This document shows, in pieces, positions 42,137 to 52,289 of a DNA stretch of 64,000 nt. Within the stretch, counting starts at the first letter, position 1; each line of letters opens with the position of its first letter. This DNA is from Streptomyces sp. SID13031 (GTDB lineage: Bacteria > Actinomycetota > Actinomycetes > Propionibacteriales > Kribbellaceae): positions 434,001 to 498,000 of the forward strand of contig NZ_JAAGLV010000001.1 of assembly GCF_010548305.1 (NCBI RefSeq). Direction: 5' to 3'. Below the pieces are notes generated by a model that worked only from the letters and a program-made list of their open reading frames with translations, had not been told where the DNA came from and did not search any database. The translations under genes were made by a program, and so were the position numbers.

Positions 42137-43189
42137 ATGTCCACTCTCCAACAGGCGAGTCAAACCGCCGGTGCCGGCCGGTCTGCTCAGCAACTTCTGG
42201 CCTGGAGCCGCGATCAGGTCGAGCCCGCTCTTCGCGCGGCCGTCGCAAGTATGCCGCTGGCAACTCAGCGGATCACCAACTACCACTTCGGCTGGGAGGA
42301 CGAGGAAGGAGCTCCAGCCCACGCTGACGGCGGCAAGGCCCTCCGCCCCGCGCTGGTACTGCTGGCTGCTCAGGCCGTTGGCGGTACTGCGGAGGCTGCG
42401 GTTCCCGCTGCGGTAGCCGTCGAGCTGGTGCACAACTTCTCGCTCCTGCACGACGACGTGATGGACTGCGACCTGACCCGGCGGCACCGGGCCACGGCCT
42501 GGTCCGTGTTCGGTCTCGGCCCGGCGATCCTGGCCGGCGACGCGTTGCTCAGCCTCGCGTTCGAAGTACTGGTCGACAGCGGCAACCGGGCCGGGGACGA
42601 AGCGGCCAAGATGCTCGGCTCGGCCGTTCAGGAGTTGGTCGACGGGCAGCTGTCCGACTCGCACTTCGAGACCCGCGACGACGTCGTGCTGTCGGAGTGC
42701 GTGCGGATGGCCCAGCTCAAGACCGGCGCGCTGCTCGGCTGCTCGACGGCCCTCGGCGCACTCTTCGGCGGCGGCCGGATCGAGCAGGTCGACCACCTGC
42801 GACTGTACGGCGAGGATCTCGGGCTCGCGTACCAGTACGTCGACGACCTGCTGGGGATCTGGGGGGACCCCAAGGTCACGGGAAAGCCGGTGCATTCGGA
42901 CCTGCGGCGGCGGAAGAAGTCGCTACCGGCCATCGCGGCGCTGACCTCGGGGACCGAGGCCGGTCGCGAGCTGGCGGCGATGTACCACCGCAAGGACGAC
43001 CTGTCCGACGCGGAGCTGGCGCGAGTGGCGGACCTGATCGAGGCCACCGGAGCGCGCGAGCAGAGCCAGCTGCAGGCGGACGCGTTACTGGCCGCCGCAC
43101 TGGGAGAACTGGCGTCGGCGCGGGCACTCGAGCCGGCCGCGGCTGAGCTGGAGCAACTGGCCCGGCTGGCCACGCGCCGCGATCACTGA
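42137..43189 (+). CDS. Polyprenyl diphosphate synthase (probably farnesyl or geranylgeranyl)
   Basis: 350 residues from ATG 42137, chosen for GGAG 7 bases before it; ATG 42122, which overlaps the shell stop, is in frame and also possible. The first aspartate-rich motif is HDDVMD (D106, D107, D110). The second is DDLLGIWGD (236-244), where the usual DDxxD is DDxxG. The [13 protein letters not shown] segment is also typical. A flexible N-terminal stretch of about 25 residues precedes the fold. It should condense IPP onto DMAPP or GPP. Since geosmin is made from farnesyl diphosphate, FPP is the logical product, but chain length cannot be read with certainty. It may be a second shell cargo. Confidence 0.9.
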   Translation: MSTLQQASQTAGAGRSAQQLLAWSRDQVEPALRAAVASMPLATQRITNYHFGWEDEEGAPAHADGGKALRPALVLLAAQAVGGTAEAAVPAAVAVELVHNFSLLHDDVMDCDLTRRHRATAWSVFGLGPAILAGDALLSLAFEVLVDSGNRAGDEAAKMLGSAVQELVDGQLSDSHFETRDDVVLSECVRMAQLKTGALLGCSTALGALFGGGRIEQVDHLRLYGEDLGLAYQYVDDLLGIWGDPKVTGKPVHSDLRRRKKSLPAIAALTSGTEAGRELAAMYHRKDDLSDAELARVADLIEATGAREQSQLQADALLAAALGELASARALEPAAAELEQLARLATRRDH

Positions 43190-43212
43190 CTGCGCTTTCT
43201 GAGGGGGAAACG

Positions 43213-44148
43213 ATGACGACACGCACCATCCTGCTGGCTTCGCCACGCTCGTTCTGCGCGGGCGTGGAGCGAGCAATCGAAGTGGTCGAGCAGCTGCTCG
43301 ACCGGCGCAGCCATCCGATCTACGTGCGCAAGCAGATCGTGCACAACACCCATGTCGTCGCGGATCTGGAGAGCCGGGGGGCTGTTTTCGTCGACGAGCT
43401 GGACGCCGTGCCGGACGGTGCGACGGTCGTCTTCTCGGCGCATGGAGTGTCCCCGGCGGTCCGCAGTGAGGCGGACCGTCGGGGGCTCGACGTGATCGAC
43501 GCGACCTGCCCGCTCGTCACCAAGGTGCACGCCGAGGCACGCCGGTACGCCGCCCGCGGGGACACCGTGATCCTGATCGGTCACGCGGGTCACGAGGAGG
43601 TCGAGGGGACGATGGGGGAGGCGCTGGACCAGACACTGCTGGTCGAGACGGTCGAGGACGTCGAGCGGTTGGAGGTGGCCGATCCGGCCCGCGTCTCGTA
43701 CCTGACCCAGACCACCTTGGCGGTGGACGAGACGACCGCCATCTTGGATGCCCTGCGCAACAAGTTCCGCGCGCTCAAGGGACCGGCCGAGGCCGATATC
43801 TGTTACGCCACGACCAACCGGCAGGAGGCGCTCGCGGCGATCGCGGAGGAGTCGGATCTGGTCCTCGTGGTCGGCTCGACGAACTCGTCCAACTCGCGCC
43901 GGCTGGTGGAGCTCGCGCTCAAGCACGGCACCCCGGCGCACCTGATCGACGACGCGTCGGGCGTCGACGCGCATTGGCTCGACGGAGTACAGGTGGTCGG
44001 TCTGACGGCCGGCGCGTCGGCGCCGCCGCGGCTGGTGGAAGGCGTGATCGAGTGGTTGCGCGAGTTCGGGCCGATCAAGGTGGTCGAGCGGGAGATCACC
44101 CAGGAGACGATCCACTTCACCCTGCCGTCAGCGGTGAGGCAGTCATGA
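43213..44148 (+). CDS. ispH: 4-hydroxy-3-methylbut-2-enyl diphosphate reductase
   Basis: 311 residues, GAGGGGG before ATG 43213. It carries the three conserved cysteines that hold the 4Fe-4S cluster: C15 in [11 protein letters not shown]99 in [11 protein letters not shown] and C197 in [10 protein letters not shown]. The motif HGVSPAVR follows the second cluster region as in LytB proteins. It makes IPP and DMAPP in the last step of the MEP pathway in the cytoplasm. Its stop overlaps the ispG start. Presence in the terpene operon suggests local boosting of isoprenoid supply. Whether another ispH copy exists in the genome cannot be known here. Confidence 0.96.
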   Translation: MTTRTILLASPRSFCAGVERAIEVVEQLLDRRSHPIYVRKQIVHNTHVVADLESRGAVFVDELDAVPDGATVVFSAHGVSPAVRSEADRRGLDVIDATCPLVTKVHAEARRYAARGDTVILIGHAGHEEVEGTMGEALDQTLLVETVEDVERLEVADPARVSYLTQTTLAVDETTAILDALRNKFRALKGPAEADICYATTNRQEALAAIAEESDLVLVVGSTNSSNSRRLVELALKHGTPAHLIDDASGVDAHWLDGVQVVGLTAGASAPPRLVEGVIEWLREFGPIKVVEREITQETIHFTLPSAVRQS

Positions 44149-45275
44149 CCGCCACGCAGCTGGGCCTGCCGGATCTGCCAGTACTACGCCGCAAGTCGCG
44201 GGCCATGATGGTGGGCACGGTGCCGGTGGGTGGCGGGGCGCCGGTGTCCGTGCAGTCGATGACGACGACTCCGACGGCTGACGTCGAGGCGACGCTGCGG
44301 CAGATCGCCGAGCTGACGGCGGCCGGCTGCCAGATCGTGCGGGTGGCGGTGCCGTCGCAGGACGATGCCGACGCGTTGCCGGAGATCGCCCGGAAGTCGG
44401 GGATTCCGGTGATTGCCGACATCCACTTCCAGCCGCGGTACGTGTTCGCCGCGATCGACGCCGGCTGTGCGGCGGTACGGGTGAATCCCGGCAACATTCG
44501 CAAGTTCGACGACCAGGTCAAGGAGATCGCCCACGCGGCAGCGGGTGCGGGGGTGCCGATCCGGATCGGGGTCAATGCGGGGTCGCTGGACCAGCGGCTG
44601 CTGGCGAAGTACGGGAAAGCCACTCCGGCGGCGCTGGTGGAGTCGGCGCTGTGGGAGTGCTCGCTGTTCGAGGAGCACGGTTTCACCGATCTGAAGATCT
44701 CGGTGAAACATCACGATCCGCTGGTGATGATGGCCGCCTACCGCGAGTTGGCGCGGCGGTGTGACTATCCGCTACACCTCGGCGTGACCGAGGCCGGGCC
44801 GCTGTTCCAGGGCACGATCAAGTCGTCGGTCGCCTTCGGTGTCCTGCTGGCGCAGGGGATCGGGGACACGATCCGGGTCTCCCTGTCGGCGCCGCCGGTC
44901 GAGGAGGTCAAGGTCGGGATCGGGATCCTGGAGTCGCTCGGGTTGCGGCCGCGCCGGCTGGAGATCGTCTCCTGCCCGTCGTGCGGCCGGGCGCAGGTGG
45001 ACGTCTACAAGCTCGCCGAGCAGGTGACGGCCGCGTTCGAGGGCTTCCCGGTGCCGCTGCGGGTCGCGGTGATGGGATGTGTGGTGAACGGTCCCGGCGA
45101 GGCGCGGGAGGCCGATCTCGGGGTGTCGTCGGGGAACGGCAAGGGGCAGATCTTCGTCAAGGGCGAGATCGTCCGGACCGTACCGGAGAGCCAGATCGTC
45201 GAGGCGCTGCTCGAAGAGGCGATCAGCCACGACTGGCCGGCCGGCGGTGCCGCTGTGGGGGAGGACGACGCATGA
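44145..45275 (+). CDS. ispG: 4-hydroxy-3-methylbut-2-en-1-yl diphosphate synthase
   Basis: 376 residues. ATG 44145 overlaps the ispH stop. It has the bacterial IspG layout: a TIM barrel with [13 protein letters not shown] and [12 protein letters not shown], and a C-terminal 4Fe-4S domain with C277 and C280 in SCPSCGRAQ and C312 in [10 protein letters not shown]. It converts MEcPP to HMBPP, the substrate of IspH, so the two enzymes encoded side by side work in series. The DUF4239 gene start overlaps its stop (ATGA). Confidence 0.96.
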   Translation: MTATQLGLPDLPVLRRKSRAMMVGTVPVGGGAPVSVQSMTTTPTADVEATLRQIAELTAAGCQIVRVAVPSQDDADALPEIARKSGIPVIADIHFQPRYVFAAIDAGCAAVRVNPGNIRKFDDQVKEIAHAAAGAGVPIRIGVNAGSLDQRLLAKYGKATPAALVESALWECSLFEEHGFTDLKISVKHHDPLVMMAAYRELARRCDYPLHLGVTEAGPLFQGTIKSSVAFGVLLAQGIGDTIRVSLSAPPVEEVKVGIGILESLGLRPRRLEIVSCPSCGRAQVDVYKLAEQVTAAFEGFPVPLRVAVMGCVVNGPGEAREADLGVSSGNGKGQIFVKGEIVRTVPESQIVEALLEEAISHDWPAGGAAVGEDDA

Positions 45276-46039
45276 ATCTCTTTCTGACCGGAGTGTTCTG
45301 GGTCGTCGGGGTGATGCTGGTGACCGCTGTCTTGGCGGTCATCCTGCGCCGGGCCCGGCAGCGGGTGGGCCGGGAGGCGAACAACGAGGTGGCCGGCCAG
45401 GTCTTCACCGTCGTCGGTGGGGTCAACGTGGTCATCGCTGCGTTCGTCCTGATCTCGCTGTTCGACGCGATGGACAAGGCACAGGACACGGCGTACGAGG
45501 AAGCGAACGCGCTGGTCGCGGTGCAGTGGGCGGGTGAGTCGCTCGCCGAGCCCGACCGGTCGGAGGTCGCCAAGCTGACGCGGTCGTACGCGACCGTCGT
45601 GTCCGAGCAGGAGTGGCCGGACATGCAGGCGGGCCTGCCGATCAGCGCCGAGGGGTGGACCCTGCTGTCCAACCTGCAGACGGCGGTCGAGCGCGCGAAG
45701 ACGACCACCGAGCGGCAGGAGAGCAGTCGCGTCGCCGCGGCTTCGCAGGTCTGGAACGTCTACCAGGCAAGGCAGGTACGGCTGAACTCGGCCGGCAGTG
45801 GGGTCAGCTCGGTCGTCTGGTTCGCGATCATGGTCGGCAGCCTGATGTCGGTGGCGCTGATGTTCATGTTCGGCGGGCCGGGGGTCTACTCGTACGCGAT
45901 CATCGTGTCGATGCTGTCCGGCGCGATCGGGCTGCTGCTGTTCGCGATCTACCAGTTGCAGAACCCGTTCAGCGGCGGCGCGAGCGTCGGCCCGGACGCG
46001 TTCGTGTCCGCCCTGGCCAGGCTGAGTCACGGCGGTTGA
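45272..46039 (+). CDS. DUF4239 (bestrophin-like) membrane protein
   Basis: 255 residues, ATG 45272. It has two N-terminal membrane helices ([21 protein letters not shown] and [18 protein letters not shown]), a soluble helical middle (about 70-165), and two C-terminal membrane helices ([19 protein letters not shown] and [17 protein letters not shown]). This is the pattern of DUF4239 proteins, distantly related to bestrophin-type channels. Its function is unknown. Because it is coupled to ispG it belongs to the same transcript, but a part in terpene export or in any other step is only speculation. Confidence 0.82.
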   Translation: MNLFLTGVFWVVGVMLVTAVLAVILRRARQRVGREANNEVAGQVFTVVGGVNVVIAAFVLISLFDAMDKAQDTAYEEANALVAVQWAGESLAEPDRSEVAKLTRSYATVVSEQEWPDMQAGLPISAEGWTLLSNLQTAVERAKTTTERQESSRVAAASQVWNVYQARQVRLNSAGSGVSSVVWFAIMVGSLMSVALMFMFGGPGVYSYAIIVSMLSGAIGLLLFAIYQLQNPFSGGASVGPDAFVSALARLSHGG

Positions 46040-46043
46040 TCCC

Positions 46044-47363
46044 GTGAACCGCCCATTGTTCGCCACGTCCGTCGGCGTGCGCCCCGTACTGCGTACGTCG
46101 GCGGGCGTGGCCGCCTTCGTCCTTGCCTGTCTGACGACCGTACTGGTCGCGGGCTCGTCGGAGGCGGCTGCCGAGTGCTCGATCCTGCAGTTCCGGTCGT
46201 CCGGGTACAGCTCGTTGTCGCGGCTGGCGCGGATCGAGTTGCCGTCGGGGAAGAGTGCTGAGCTCGGGCGGCTCGACTACCAGATCAACGCGGCCGGGTA
46301 CTCGAGGGATCAGGACCTGGTCTACGGGATCGCCACGCGGGACCGGTCGGGATGGTTACGTCGCCGGCCGCACCTGGTGTCCGTCGATCGCCGCGGCGCC
46401 GCCACCGATCTCGGTCCGGTGAGGGTTGGTGTCGGTGGGGTCGCCGACCCGACCGCCGGGGCGGTGGCGGGGTCGCGGTTGTACCTGCGCGACGGGCATC
46501 GGTTGTACACGATGGACATCGACCCGCGCAGTACGACGTACAAGTCGGTGGTGAAGGTGGTGCACCTGTCGCCGATCTTGACCGCGCTGTCGGTCGACGA
46601 CTTTGCGATGAATCCGTCGGACGGGTTGCTGTACGGCATCTCGACGCGCGGTCCGCGCGCGCAGGTGGTCAGCCTGAATCCCCAGTCGGGCAAGGTGAAA
46701 GTCGTCGCCACGGTGCGAGGGGTGCCCGATCACTCCTACAGCTCGGTCGTCATGTCTGGCGGGGTGCTCTATGCCATCCACACCGGTTATGGCTCCCGAA
46801 GCCATCTCTACCGGATTGGGTTGGACGGCTCTTCGACCAAGCTGGCGACCCTTCCCGCAGCCGTGTCCTCAGACGCGGCCGGCTGCCTCTACACGGCGCC
46901 GCCTCCGCCGCCACCCCCGCCAACTCCTACACCGCCGCCGCCGCCCACACCCACCCCAACCCCCAAACCTTCTAAGCCAACCCCCACACCCACTCCAACT
47001 CCCACACCCACTCCAACCCCGACGCCCAGCCCGACCCCGCGCCCTCCGGCGCGCCCGACCCCAACCCCAACCCCAACGCCGACTCCGACTCCCACGCCGA
47101 CCCCGACCCCGACCCCCACTCCTGTGGCCGACGTCCTACCGCCGCTACTCCCACCACCGACGACGCCAACCCCAACCCCCACTCCCACTCCGCGTCCGAT
47201 CCAGCCCACGCCGAGCGAAATCACCATCGCCCCCCAAACAGCAGCCACCCCCCAACCCGCTGACCGCACGGTCCAGGTCCTTCGCCGCTGGTCCCTGGCC
47301 ACCCTCCTGGTAGTCCTCACTGGAGGCGCCACCATGGCCGCCCAACGCCGGATGCGCCGATGA
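46044..47363 (+). CDS. Secreted/anchored protein with beta-propeller-like body and long Pro-Thr-rich stalk
   Basis: 439 residues, GTG 46044, four bases after the previous stop. The N-terminus has a Sec signal ending near GSSEAAAE. Residues about 50-270 are repeated beta-rich segments with [20 protein letters not shown] and [13 protein letters not shown], suggesting a DUF6923-like propeller. Residues about 285-395 are a stalk of Pro-Thr repeats. A C-terminal membrane helix ([17 protein letters not shown]) is followed by RRMRR, so the protein is probably membrane-anchored on the outside with the stalk spanning the wall. The function is unknown. It is the last gene of the operon. Confidence 0.75.
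   Translation: MNRPLFATSVGVRPVLRTSAGVAAFVLACLTTVLVAGSSEAAAECSILQFRSSGYSSLSRLARIELPSGKSAELGRLDYQINAAGYSRDQDLVYGIATRDRSGWLRRRPHLVSVDRRGAATDLGPVRVGVGGVADPTAGAVAGSRLYLRDGHRLYTMDIDPRSTTYKSVVKVVHLSPILTALSVDDFAMNPSDGLLYGISTRGPRAQVVSLNPQSGKVKVVATVRGVPDHSYSSVVMSGGVLYAIHTGYGSRSHLYRIGLDGSSTKLATLPAAVSSDAAGCLYTAPPPPPPPPTPTPPPPPTPTPTPKPSKPTPTPTPTPTPTPTPTPSPTPRPPARPTPTPTPTPTPTPTPTPTPTPTPVADVLPPLLPPPTTPTPTPTPTPRPIQPTPSEITIAPQTAATPQPADRTVQVLRRWSLATLLVVLTGGATMAAQRRMRR
46899..47210 (+). repeat. Low-complexity CCNACN repeats (Pro-Thr stalk)
   Basis: A stretch made almost only of Pro and Thr codons (about 100 residues, broken by short changes). The nucleotide repeat is imperfect, so it is probably stable. It belongs to the gene at 46044-47363. 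Confidence 0.8.
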
Positions 47364-47441
47364 ACGGGTCCATCGATGGAGATGCGGCGGCCCGGGCAAG
47401 CGGGGACACTGTGGGTGTGCACGTGAGAACTATCTGTAGTT

Positions 47442-50042
47442 GTGGTGGTAGGTGAGCTCGTGAAGTTGGTGGGGAGGGAACAAGAACTGCGCGTACTGCG
47501 GACAGCGGTGCGGGCAGCGCCGGGATTGGTGCTGGTGGTCGGGGAAGCCGGGGTCGGGAAGAGCCGGTTGGTGGCGGAGGTGCAGGCGTCGCAGCCCGTG
47601 AGGTGGCTGGTCGGGCAGTGCCGGCCGGTGGAGGATCAGGTCCCGCTGGCTCCGGTGATGGACCTGCTGGGGGAGCCGGTACTACGTTCTGGCACCCGTC
47701 ACGCTGTCTTCAGCTCGGTGGTGGATCACCTGTCCGCCGCCGGACCGACCGTTCTGGTCGTCGAGGATCTGCAGTGGGCAGACCCGGGAACCCTGCAGCT
47801 GTTGCGATTTCTCGCCAGTCGTCTCCCGCGGGACCTCGTGCTGATCGCCACCTATCGGCAGGAGGACACCCAGCACTCCGGGGAGATCACCGCTCTGGCC
47901 GGCTGCGTCCCGGCCGGCGCGCGGGCGACCGAAGTACGACTTCGCCCGCTGGAGCGCGCCGCGGTACAGGAGTTGGCCGCTGAGTTGCTCGGAGTGAAAT
48001 CGTTGCCGCCGGCCCTGACCGACGAGCTGGTCGACCGCACCGGCGGCCTGCCGTTCGTCGTCGAGGAACTGCTCCGTGACGAGACCCTGGGCAAAGGCAC
48101 GAGCGACAGCGCGGCACTCCTCCGTGCCTTGGCAGACAAACCGGCACCGGTGGCCTTGCGCGCCTCGCTCACCATCCGTCTCCAGCAGCTCCCGGACTTC
48201 GGCCGCGAGGTGATCCAAGCAGCCGCAGTCCTCGACGCACCCGCGTCGGAGGCGATCCTCGGCGCGGTCGCCGGCGTATCCGGTTGGCAGCTGACCACGG
48301 CGATGGACTCCGGCCTCGCCCGCGGGCTGCTCGGCGAGCCGAGGCCTGCCTTGTACGACCTCCGCCATACCCTCGCTCGCCGGGCGGTCTACGAGACGAT
48401 CCCGCCCGACGACGTACGGCGGCTGCATCGCCGTGCGGCGAGCGCCCTTGCAGCGGTCGAGCCGCCGGACCATGCGCAGATCGCCGAGCACTCGCGCCTC
48501 GGCGGATCGATCGGCGACTGGATGATCCACGCGGAGCTCGCTGCCGAACATGCGCAGGCCGGGGGCGACCATACCGTCGCCGTCCGGCAACTGACCGAGA
48601 TGCTGCAGATCGAGGCGCTGCCATGGAGTGATCGCGCGCGTCTGGCCGGCAAGCTCGGTCGGGCCGCCTCACCCACCGGGCAGTGTCAAGACGCGATCGC
48701 GACGATGCGGGCGGTGCTGGCGAAGTCCACCGTCGCCAGCCCGATCCGCGGCCGGCTCCGGCTGGTGCTCGGGTTGATGCTGCAGGATCAGGTGGGTGAG
48801 ATCTGCGCCGGCCGCCGTGAGCTGGCGGCCGCGATCAGCGAGCTGGGGGCGGATCCGGAGTCGGCGGCCTGGGCGCTGTCGGCGTTGGCCTTGCCGGTCT
48901 CGGGCCCTGAACCGATCGCCGAACAGCGAGCCTGGCTGGAACGTGCCCTGCTGCTGATCGGCGACCAGTCGGAGGGCGACGCGCAATTCGCAGTACGGCG
49001 CAATCAGGCGCGGTTCCGGCTGGCGCTGGGGGAGACGGACGAGGCCAACGGGGTCGAGATCGCGAGCGCCTTGGCGTGGCTGGGTCACGACCGGCGCAGT
49101 ACGGCGTTGCTGGATCGCGCGGCGGAGTACGAGAATCCCTTCACCAGAACGGCGATCGCGGCGGTCAGGGCTCGCCTGGACTTTGCCGCCGGCAACTGGT
49201 CCGGCCTGGCCGACCGCCTCGCGCATGCCCGCGCCGAAACAACCGGCCTGCCGGTACTCCGTGCCGAGCTCGACCTGGTCGACGGCCGGCTGCGCTTCGC
49301 CCAAGGAGATGTTGCCGGGGGCAAGCAATTGCTCGAGTCGGTGCTGGCGGCAACCGTGCGCGGCCCGTGGCCGCTGAGGACCGCCGCGGCGGCTGCCCTC
49401 GATCGGTACGCCGAGGCGCCGTTGGACGAGTGTCTGGCGATCGTGACCCGCAAGGACGGCTGGGCCTGGGCGGGGGATCTGATCGGTTGCCTGGTCTCGC
49501 GGCGTGGCGCTCGGGATGAGTCGCATGAGCTGGCGGCCAGGTTCGCCACGGCGGTGGGCGAGCGGGAAGCGCCGGTGGCGTCGGCGGCGGCCCTGGTGGC
49601 GCGTGCTGTCGTCGAGAACTCGGTGGAACTGTTCGCCGCTGCTGCGGAGCAGTATCGGGCCATGGGCAGGCGCTACGACGAATGCATGGCGCTGGAACGG
49701 CGAGGGATGCTGTTGCTCGGCGACGGTCTGCCTGAGGAGTTGGTGTCCGTCGCCAACGACTACGAGGGGATGGGCGCACGTGGCGATGCGCGGCGCTGCC
49801 GGGAGGTGCTGCGGGAGGCCGGGGTCGCCGTCTCGCCCAAACGCGGCCGCCGCGGCTACGGGAACGCGCTCTCTCCGCGCGAGCTCGAAGTCGCCCGCCT
49901 GGCCACGCAAGGCCTGAGCAACAGCCGGATCGCGGCGACCCTGAGCCTGTCGGTCAGCACCGTCGAAGACCACCTGTCCCACGCGATGCGCAAACTGGAG
50001 GTCCGCTCCCGCCACGACCTGGCCCCGCTGATCACCCGCTGA
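47442..50042 (+). CDS. LuxR family regulator with AAA-type ATPase domain (LAL-like)
   Basis: 866 residues. The exact start is uncertain; GTG 47442 and 47460 are both in frame. Walker A is VVGEAGVGKSRLV (about residues 34-46), Walker B is TVLVVEDLQWAD, and the C-terminus is a LuxR-type helix-turn-helix (LSPRELEVARLATQGLSNSRI and AATLSLSVSTVEDHLSHAM). The middle is a TPR-like helical region. This is the LAL (large ATP-binding LuxR) layout. Such proteins often control secondary metabolism. It lies downstream of the encapsulin-terpene operon and could regulate it, but no direct evidence is seen. Confidence 0.88.
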   Translation: MVVGELVKLVGREQELRVLRTAVRAAPGLVLVVGEAGVGKSRLVAEVQASQPVRWLVGQCRPVEDQVPLAPVMDLLGEPVLRSGTRHAVFSSVVDHLSAAGPTVLVVEDLQWADPGTLQLLRFLASRLPRDLVLIATYRQEDTQHSGEITALAGCVPAGARATEVRLRPLERAAVQELAAELLGVKSLPPALTDELVDRTGGLPFVVEELLRDETLGKGTSDSAALLRALADKPAPVALRASLTIRLQQLPDFGREVIQAAAVLDAPASEAILGAVAGVSGWQLTTAMDSGLARGLLGEPRPALYDLRHTLARRAVYETIPPDDVRRLHRRAASALAAVEPPDHAQIAEHSRLGGSIGDWMIHAELAAEHAQAGGDHTVAVRQLTEMLQIEALPWSDRARLAGKLGRAASPTGQCQDAIATMRAVLAKSTVASPIRGRLRLVLGLMLQDQVGEICAGRRELAAAISELGADPESAAWALSALALPVSGPEPIAEQRAWLERALLLIGDQSEGDAQFAVRRNQARFRLALGETDEANGVEIASALAWLGHDRRSTALLDRAAEYENPFTRTAIAAVRARLDFAAGNWSGLADRLAHARAETTGLPVLRAELDLVDGRLRFAQGDVAGGKQLLESVLAATVRGPWPLRTAAAAALDRYAEAPLDECLAIVTRKDGWAWAGDLIGCLVSRRGARDESHELAARFATAVGEREAPVASAAALVARAVVENSVELFAAAAEQYRAMGRRYDECMALERRGMLLLGDGLPEELVSVANDYEGMGARGDARRCREVLREAGVAVSPKRGRRGYGNALSPRELEVARLATQGLSNSRIAATLSLSVSTVEDHLSHAMRKLEVRSRHDLAPLITR

Positions 50043-50044
50043 GC

Positions 50045-50077
50045 CGTCCTGCCCCGGTGATCCACCGGGGCAGGACG
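50045..50077. terminator. Bidirectional terminator
   Basis: Perfect 14-bp stem CGTCCTGCCCCGGT (50045-50058) with ACCGGGGCAGGACG (50064-50077) around a 5-base loop, between the convergent regulator and phospholipase genes. Confidence 0.88.
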
Positions 50078-50091
50078 GGTGGGACTCAAGC

Positions 50092-52140
50092 TCAGGCGGT
50101 GATGATGCCGGGGTCGCTGACTCCGGCCTCGCCGGTCTCGACGTGCCCGGCGAAGCGTCGCAGGAAGACGCTGTCCGTGTCGGCGAGCACCGATACGTCG
50201 TACCACTGCTTGCTGTGATGCACGTTCAGCTTGTACTGCGAGCTCCGGCCCTTGAGCACCTTGAGTCGCTTCGGGCGGCCGTCGTACGAGTTCGTCAGGG
50301 TGAAGATGACGTCCTTCGCGCTGGTGTTGGTCAGCGTGAAGTCGAGGTCACCCGTGCTGCCGTTGTGCCGGGCGATCACCTCGAGTCCGGTGTCCGGCTT
50401 GCTCTTGAAGGTGCGCAGGAATCCGTTCGGGCCGTGCACGGTCAGGTTGGTGACGCCGGCCGAGTACACCGTGTTCCAGGTGTCCGCGATCGACTTGCCG
50501 GCCTCGGTCGTGTAGGTCCACGGGGCGTCGGTGCGGTTCGCCGAGGTGACCAGGAACTGCGCACCCGCTTCGTTGCCAGAGGCAAACGTCAGCTGGTACT
50601 TGCCGGCTTGCGTGGCGCCGTCGACGTACGGGGCGTAGGGCAACGGCCGGGTCCGCCGGGAGCCGGCCTCCTGGACGGGCATGGCGCCGACCGCGGGCGG
50701 GGTCAACCGGTAGTCCGGGTGACGGTCGCCGTCCGGCGGCTGGTACGCCGAGGTGTCGGGGAGCTGGCCGGGCTGCTTCGCGTCGGCGCTGAAGTCGAAG
50801 GCCGCGGTCAGGTCGCCACAGATGGCGCGGCGCCAGGGCGAGATGTTCGGCTCGTGCACGCCGAACCTGCGCTCCATGAACTGGACGATCGAGGTGTGGT
50901 CGAGCACCTCGGAGCAGTTGTAGCCGCCGGTGCTCCATGGCGACACGACGATCATCGGGACGCGCGGGCCGAGACCGTACGGACCGGCCGTGTACCGCGA
51001 GCTGCCGGGGAACAGGTCGGCGCTGACGTCCACCGTGGACAGTCCCTGCGCCGCCGACATCGGCGGGAGCGGCGGGACGACGTGATCGAAGAAGCCGTCG
51101 TTCTCGTCGTAGGTGATGAAGAAGGCCGTCTTGCTCCACACGTCCGGGTCGGAGGTCAGCGCGTCGAGGACCTGCGAGATGTACCAGGCGCCGTAGTTCG
51201 ACGGGAAGTTCGAGTGCTCGGTGAACGCCTCGGGTGCCGCGATCCAGGAGATCTGCGGCAGGTCGCCGTTCTTGACGTCCGCGCGGAGGTGGTCGAACAG
51301 GCCGTCGCCGGCCTTCGCGTTCGTCCCGACCCGGGCCTTGTCATAGAGCGGGTCGCCGGGGGAGGCGTTGCGATACTTGTTGAAGTACAGCAGCGAGTTG
51401 TCGCCGTAGTTGCCCCGGTATGCGTCGTTGATCCAGCCCCAGCTGCCGTCGGCGTCGAGGCCGTCGCCGATGTCCTGGTAGATCTTCCACGAGACGCCGG
51501 CCTCCTCCAGGCGCTCCGGGTACGTTGTCCAGCCGTAGCCGACCTCGTCGTTGCCGAGCACCGGGCCGCCGCCGGTTCCGTCGTTACCCGTGTAGCCCGT
51601 CCACATGTAGTAGCGGTTCGGGTCGGTCGCGCCGATGAAGGAGCAGTGGTAGGCGTCGCAGACGGTGAACTTGTCGGCGAGGGCGTAGTGGAACGGGATG
51701 TCCTCGCGGGTCAGGTACGCCATCGTCGGCGCGGTCTTGGCCGGCACCCAACGGTCGTACTTGCCGTTGTTGAACGCGGCGTGACCGTCCGGCCAGCTGT
51801 GCGCGAGTCCCTGGAGGAACTGCATGCCGAGGTCGTCGGCCTGCGGGTGGAACGGCAGTACGTCCTTCGTGCCGTTCGACTGGTGGAAGACCGACTTGCC
51901 GCTGGGCAGCGTGACGGGTCGCGGGTCACCGAAGCCGCGGACACCCTTCAGCGAGCCGAAGTAGTGGTCGAAGGAACGGTTCTCCTGCATCAGGACGACG
52001 ATGTGCTCGACGTCCTCGATGCTGCCGGTCCGGCGGTTGGCCGGGATCGCGGCGGCTTGTTCGATACTGCTGGACATCGCGGCGAAGGCCGCGCTACCAC
52101 CGGCTAGCTGCAGAAACCTGCGGCGGTTCAGATCTGGCAT
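50092..52140 (-). CDS. Tat-exported phospholipase C (phosphocholine-specific type)
   Basis: 682 residues, ATG 52140, GAGGAG upstream. A twin-arginine signal (NRRRFLQLAGG) opens the protein. The catalytic domain starts with VEHIVVLMQENRSFDHYFGSLKGVRG, the diagnostic segment of the bacterial phosphoesterase/phospholipase C family, and later has SWIAAPEAFTEHSNFP and ITYDENDGFFDHV. Two DUF756-type beta domains form the C-terminus (about 500-680), as in non-hemolytic phospholipase C. It should release phosphocholine or a related head group outside the cell. It is transcribed toward the regulator gene and ends at a shared terminator. Confidence 0.92.
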   Translation of the reverse strand: MPDLNRRRFLQLAGGSAAFAAMSSSIEQAAAIPANRRTGSIEDVEHIVVLMQENRSFDHYFGSLKGVRGFGDPRPVTLPSGKSVFHQSNGTKDVLPFHPQADDLGMQFLQGLAHSWPDGHAAFNNGKYDRWVPAKTAPTMAYLTREDIPFHYALADKFTVCDAYHCSFIGATDPNRYYMWTGYTGNDGTGGGPVLGNDEVGYGWTTYPERLEEAGVSWKIYQDIGDGLDADGSWGWINDAYRGNYGDNSLLYFNKYRNASPGDPLYDKARVGTNAKAGDGLFDHLRADVKNGDLPQISWIAAPEAFTEHSNFPSNYGAWYISQVLDALTSDPDVWSKTAFFITYDENDGFFDHVVPPLPPMSAAQGLSTVDVSADLFPGSSRYTAGPYGLGPRVPMIVVSPWSTGGYNCSEVLDHTSIVQFMERRFGVHEPNISPWRRAICGDLTAAFDFSADAKQPGQLPDTSAYQPPDGDRHPDYRLTPPAVGAMPVQEAGSRRTRPLPYAPYVDGATQAGKYQLTFASGNEAGAQFLVTSANRTDAPWTYTTEAGKSIADTWNTVYSAGVTNLTVHGPNGFLRTFKSKPDTGLEVIARHNGSTGDLDFTLTNTSAKDVIFTLTNSYDGRPKRLKVLKGRSSQYKLNVHHSKQWYDVSVLADTDSVFLRRFAGHVETGEAGVSDPGIITA

Positions 52141-52289
52141 GACGGGTCTCCTCGTTGAGCGGGACGGGTGGAGCGTTCAGTACCAGCACTGCATTGGTGG
52201 CACCCTGAGTGGAAACTTCAGATGGACGGAATGTGAAGTTTATTGTTCGTTAGGAGCCGGTTTCAGACTGTAACGGACGGAGTTAACGT

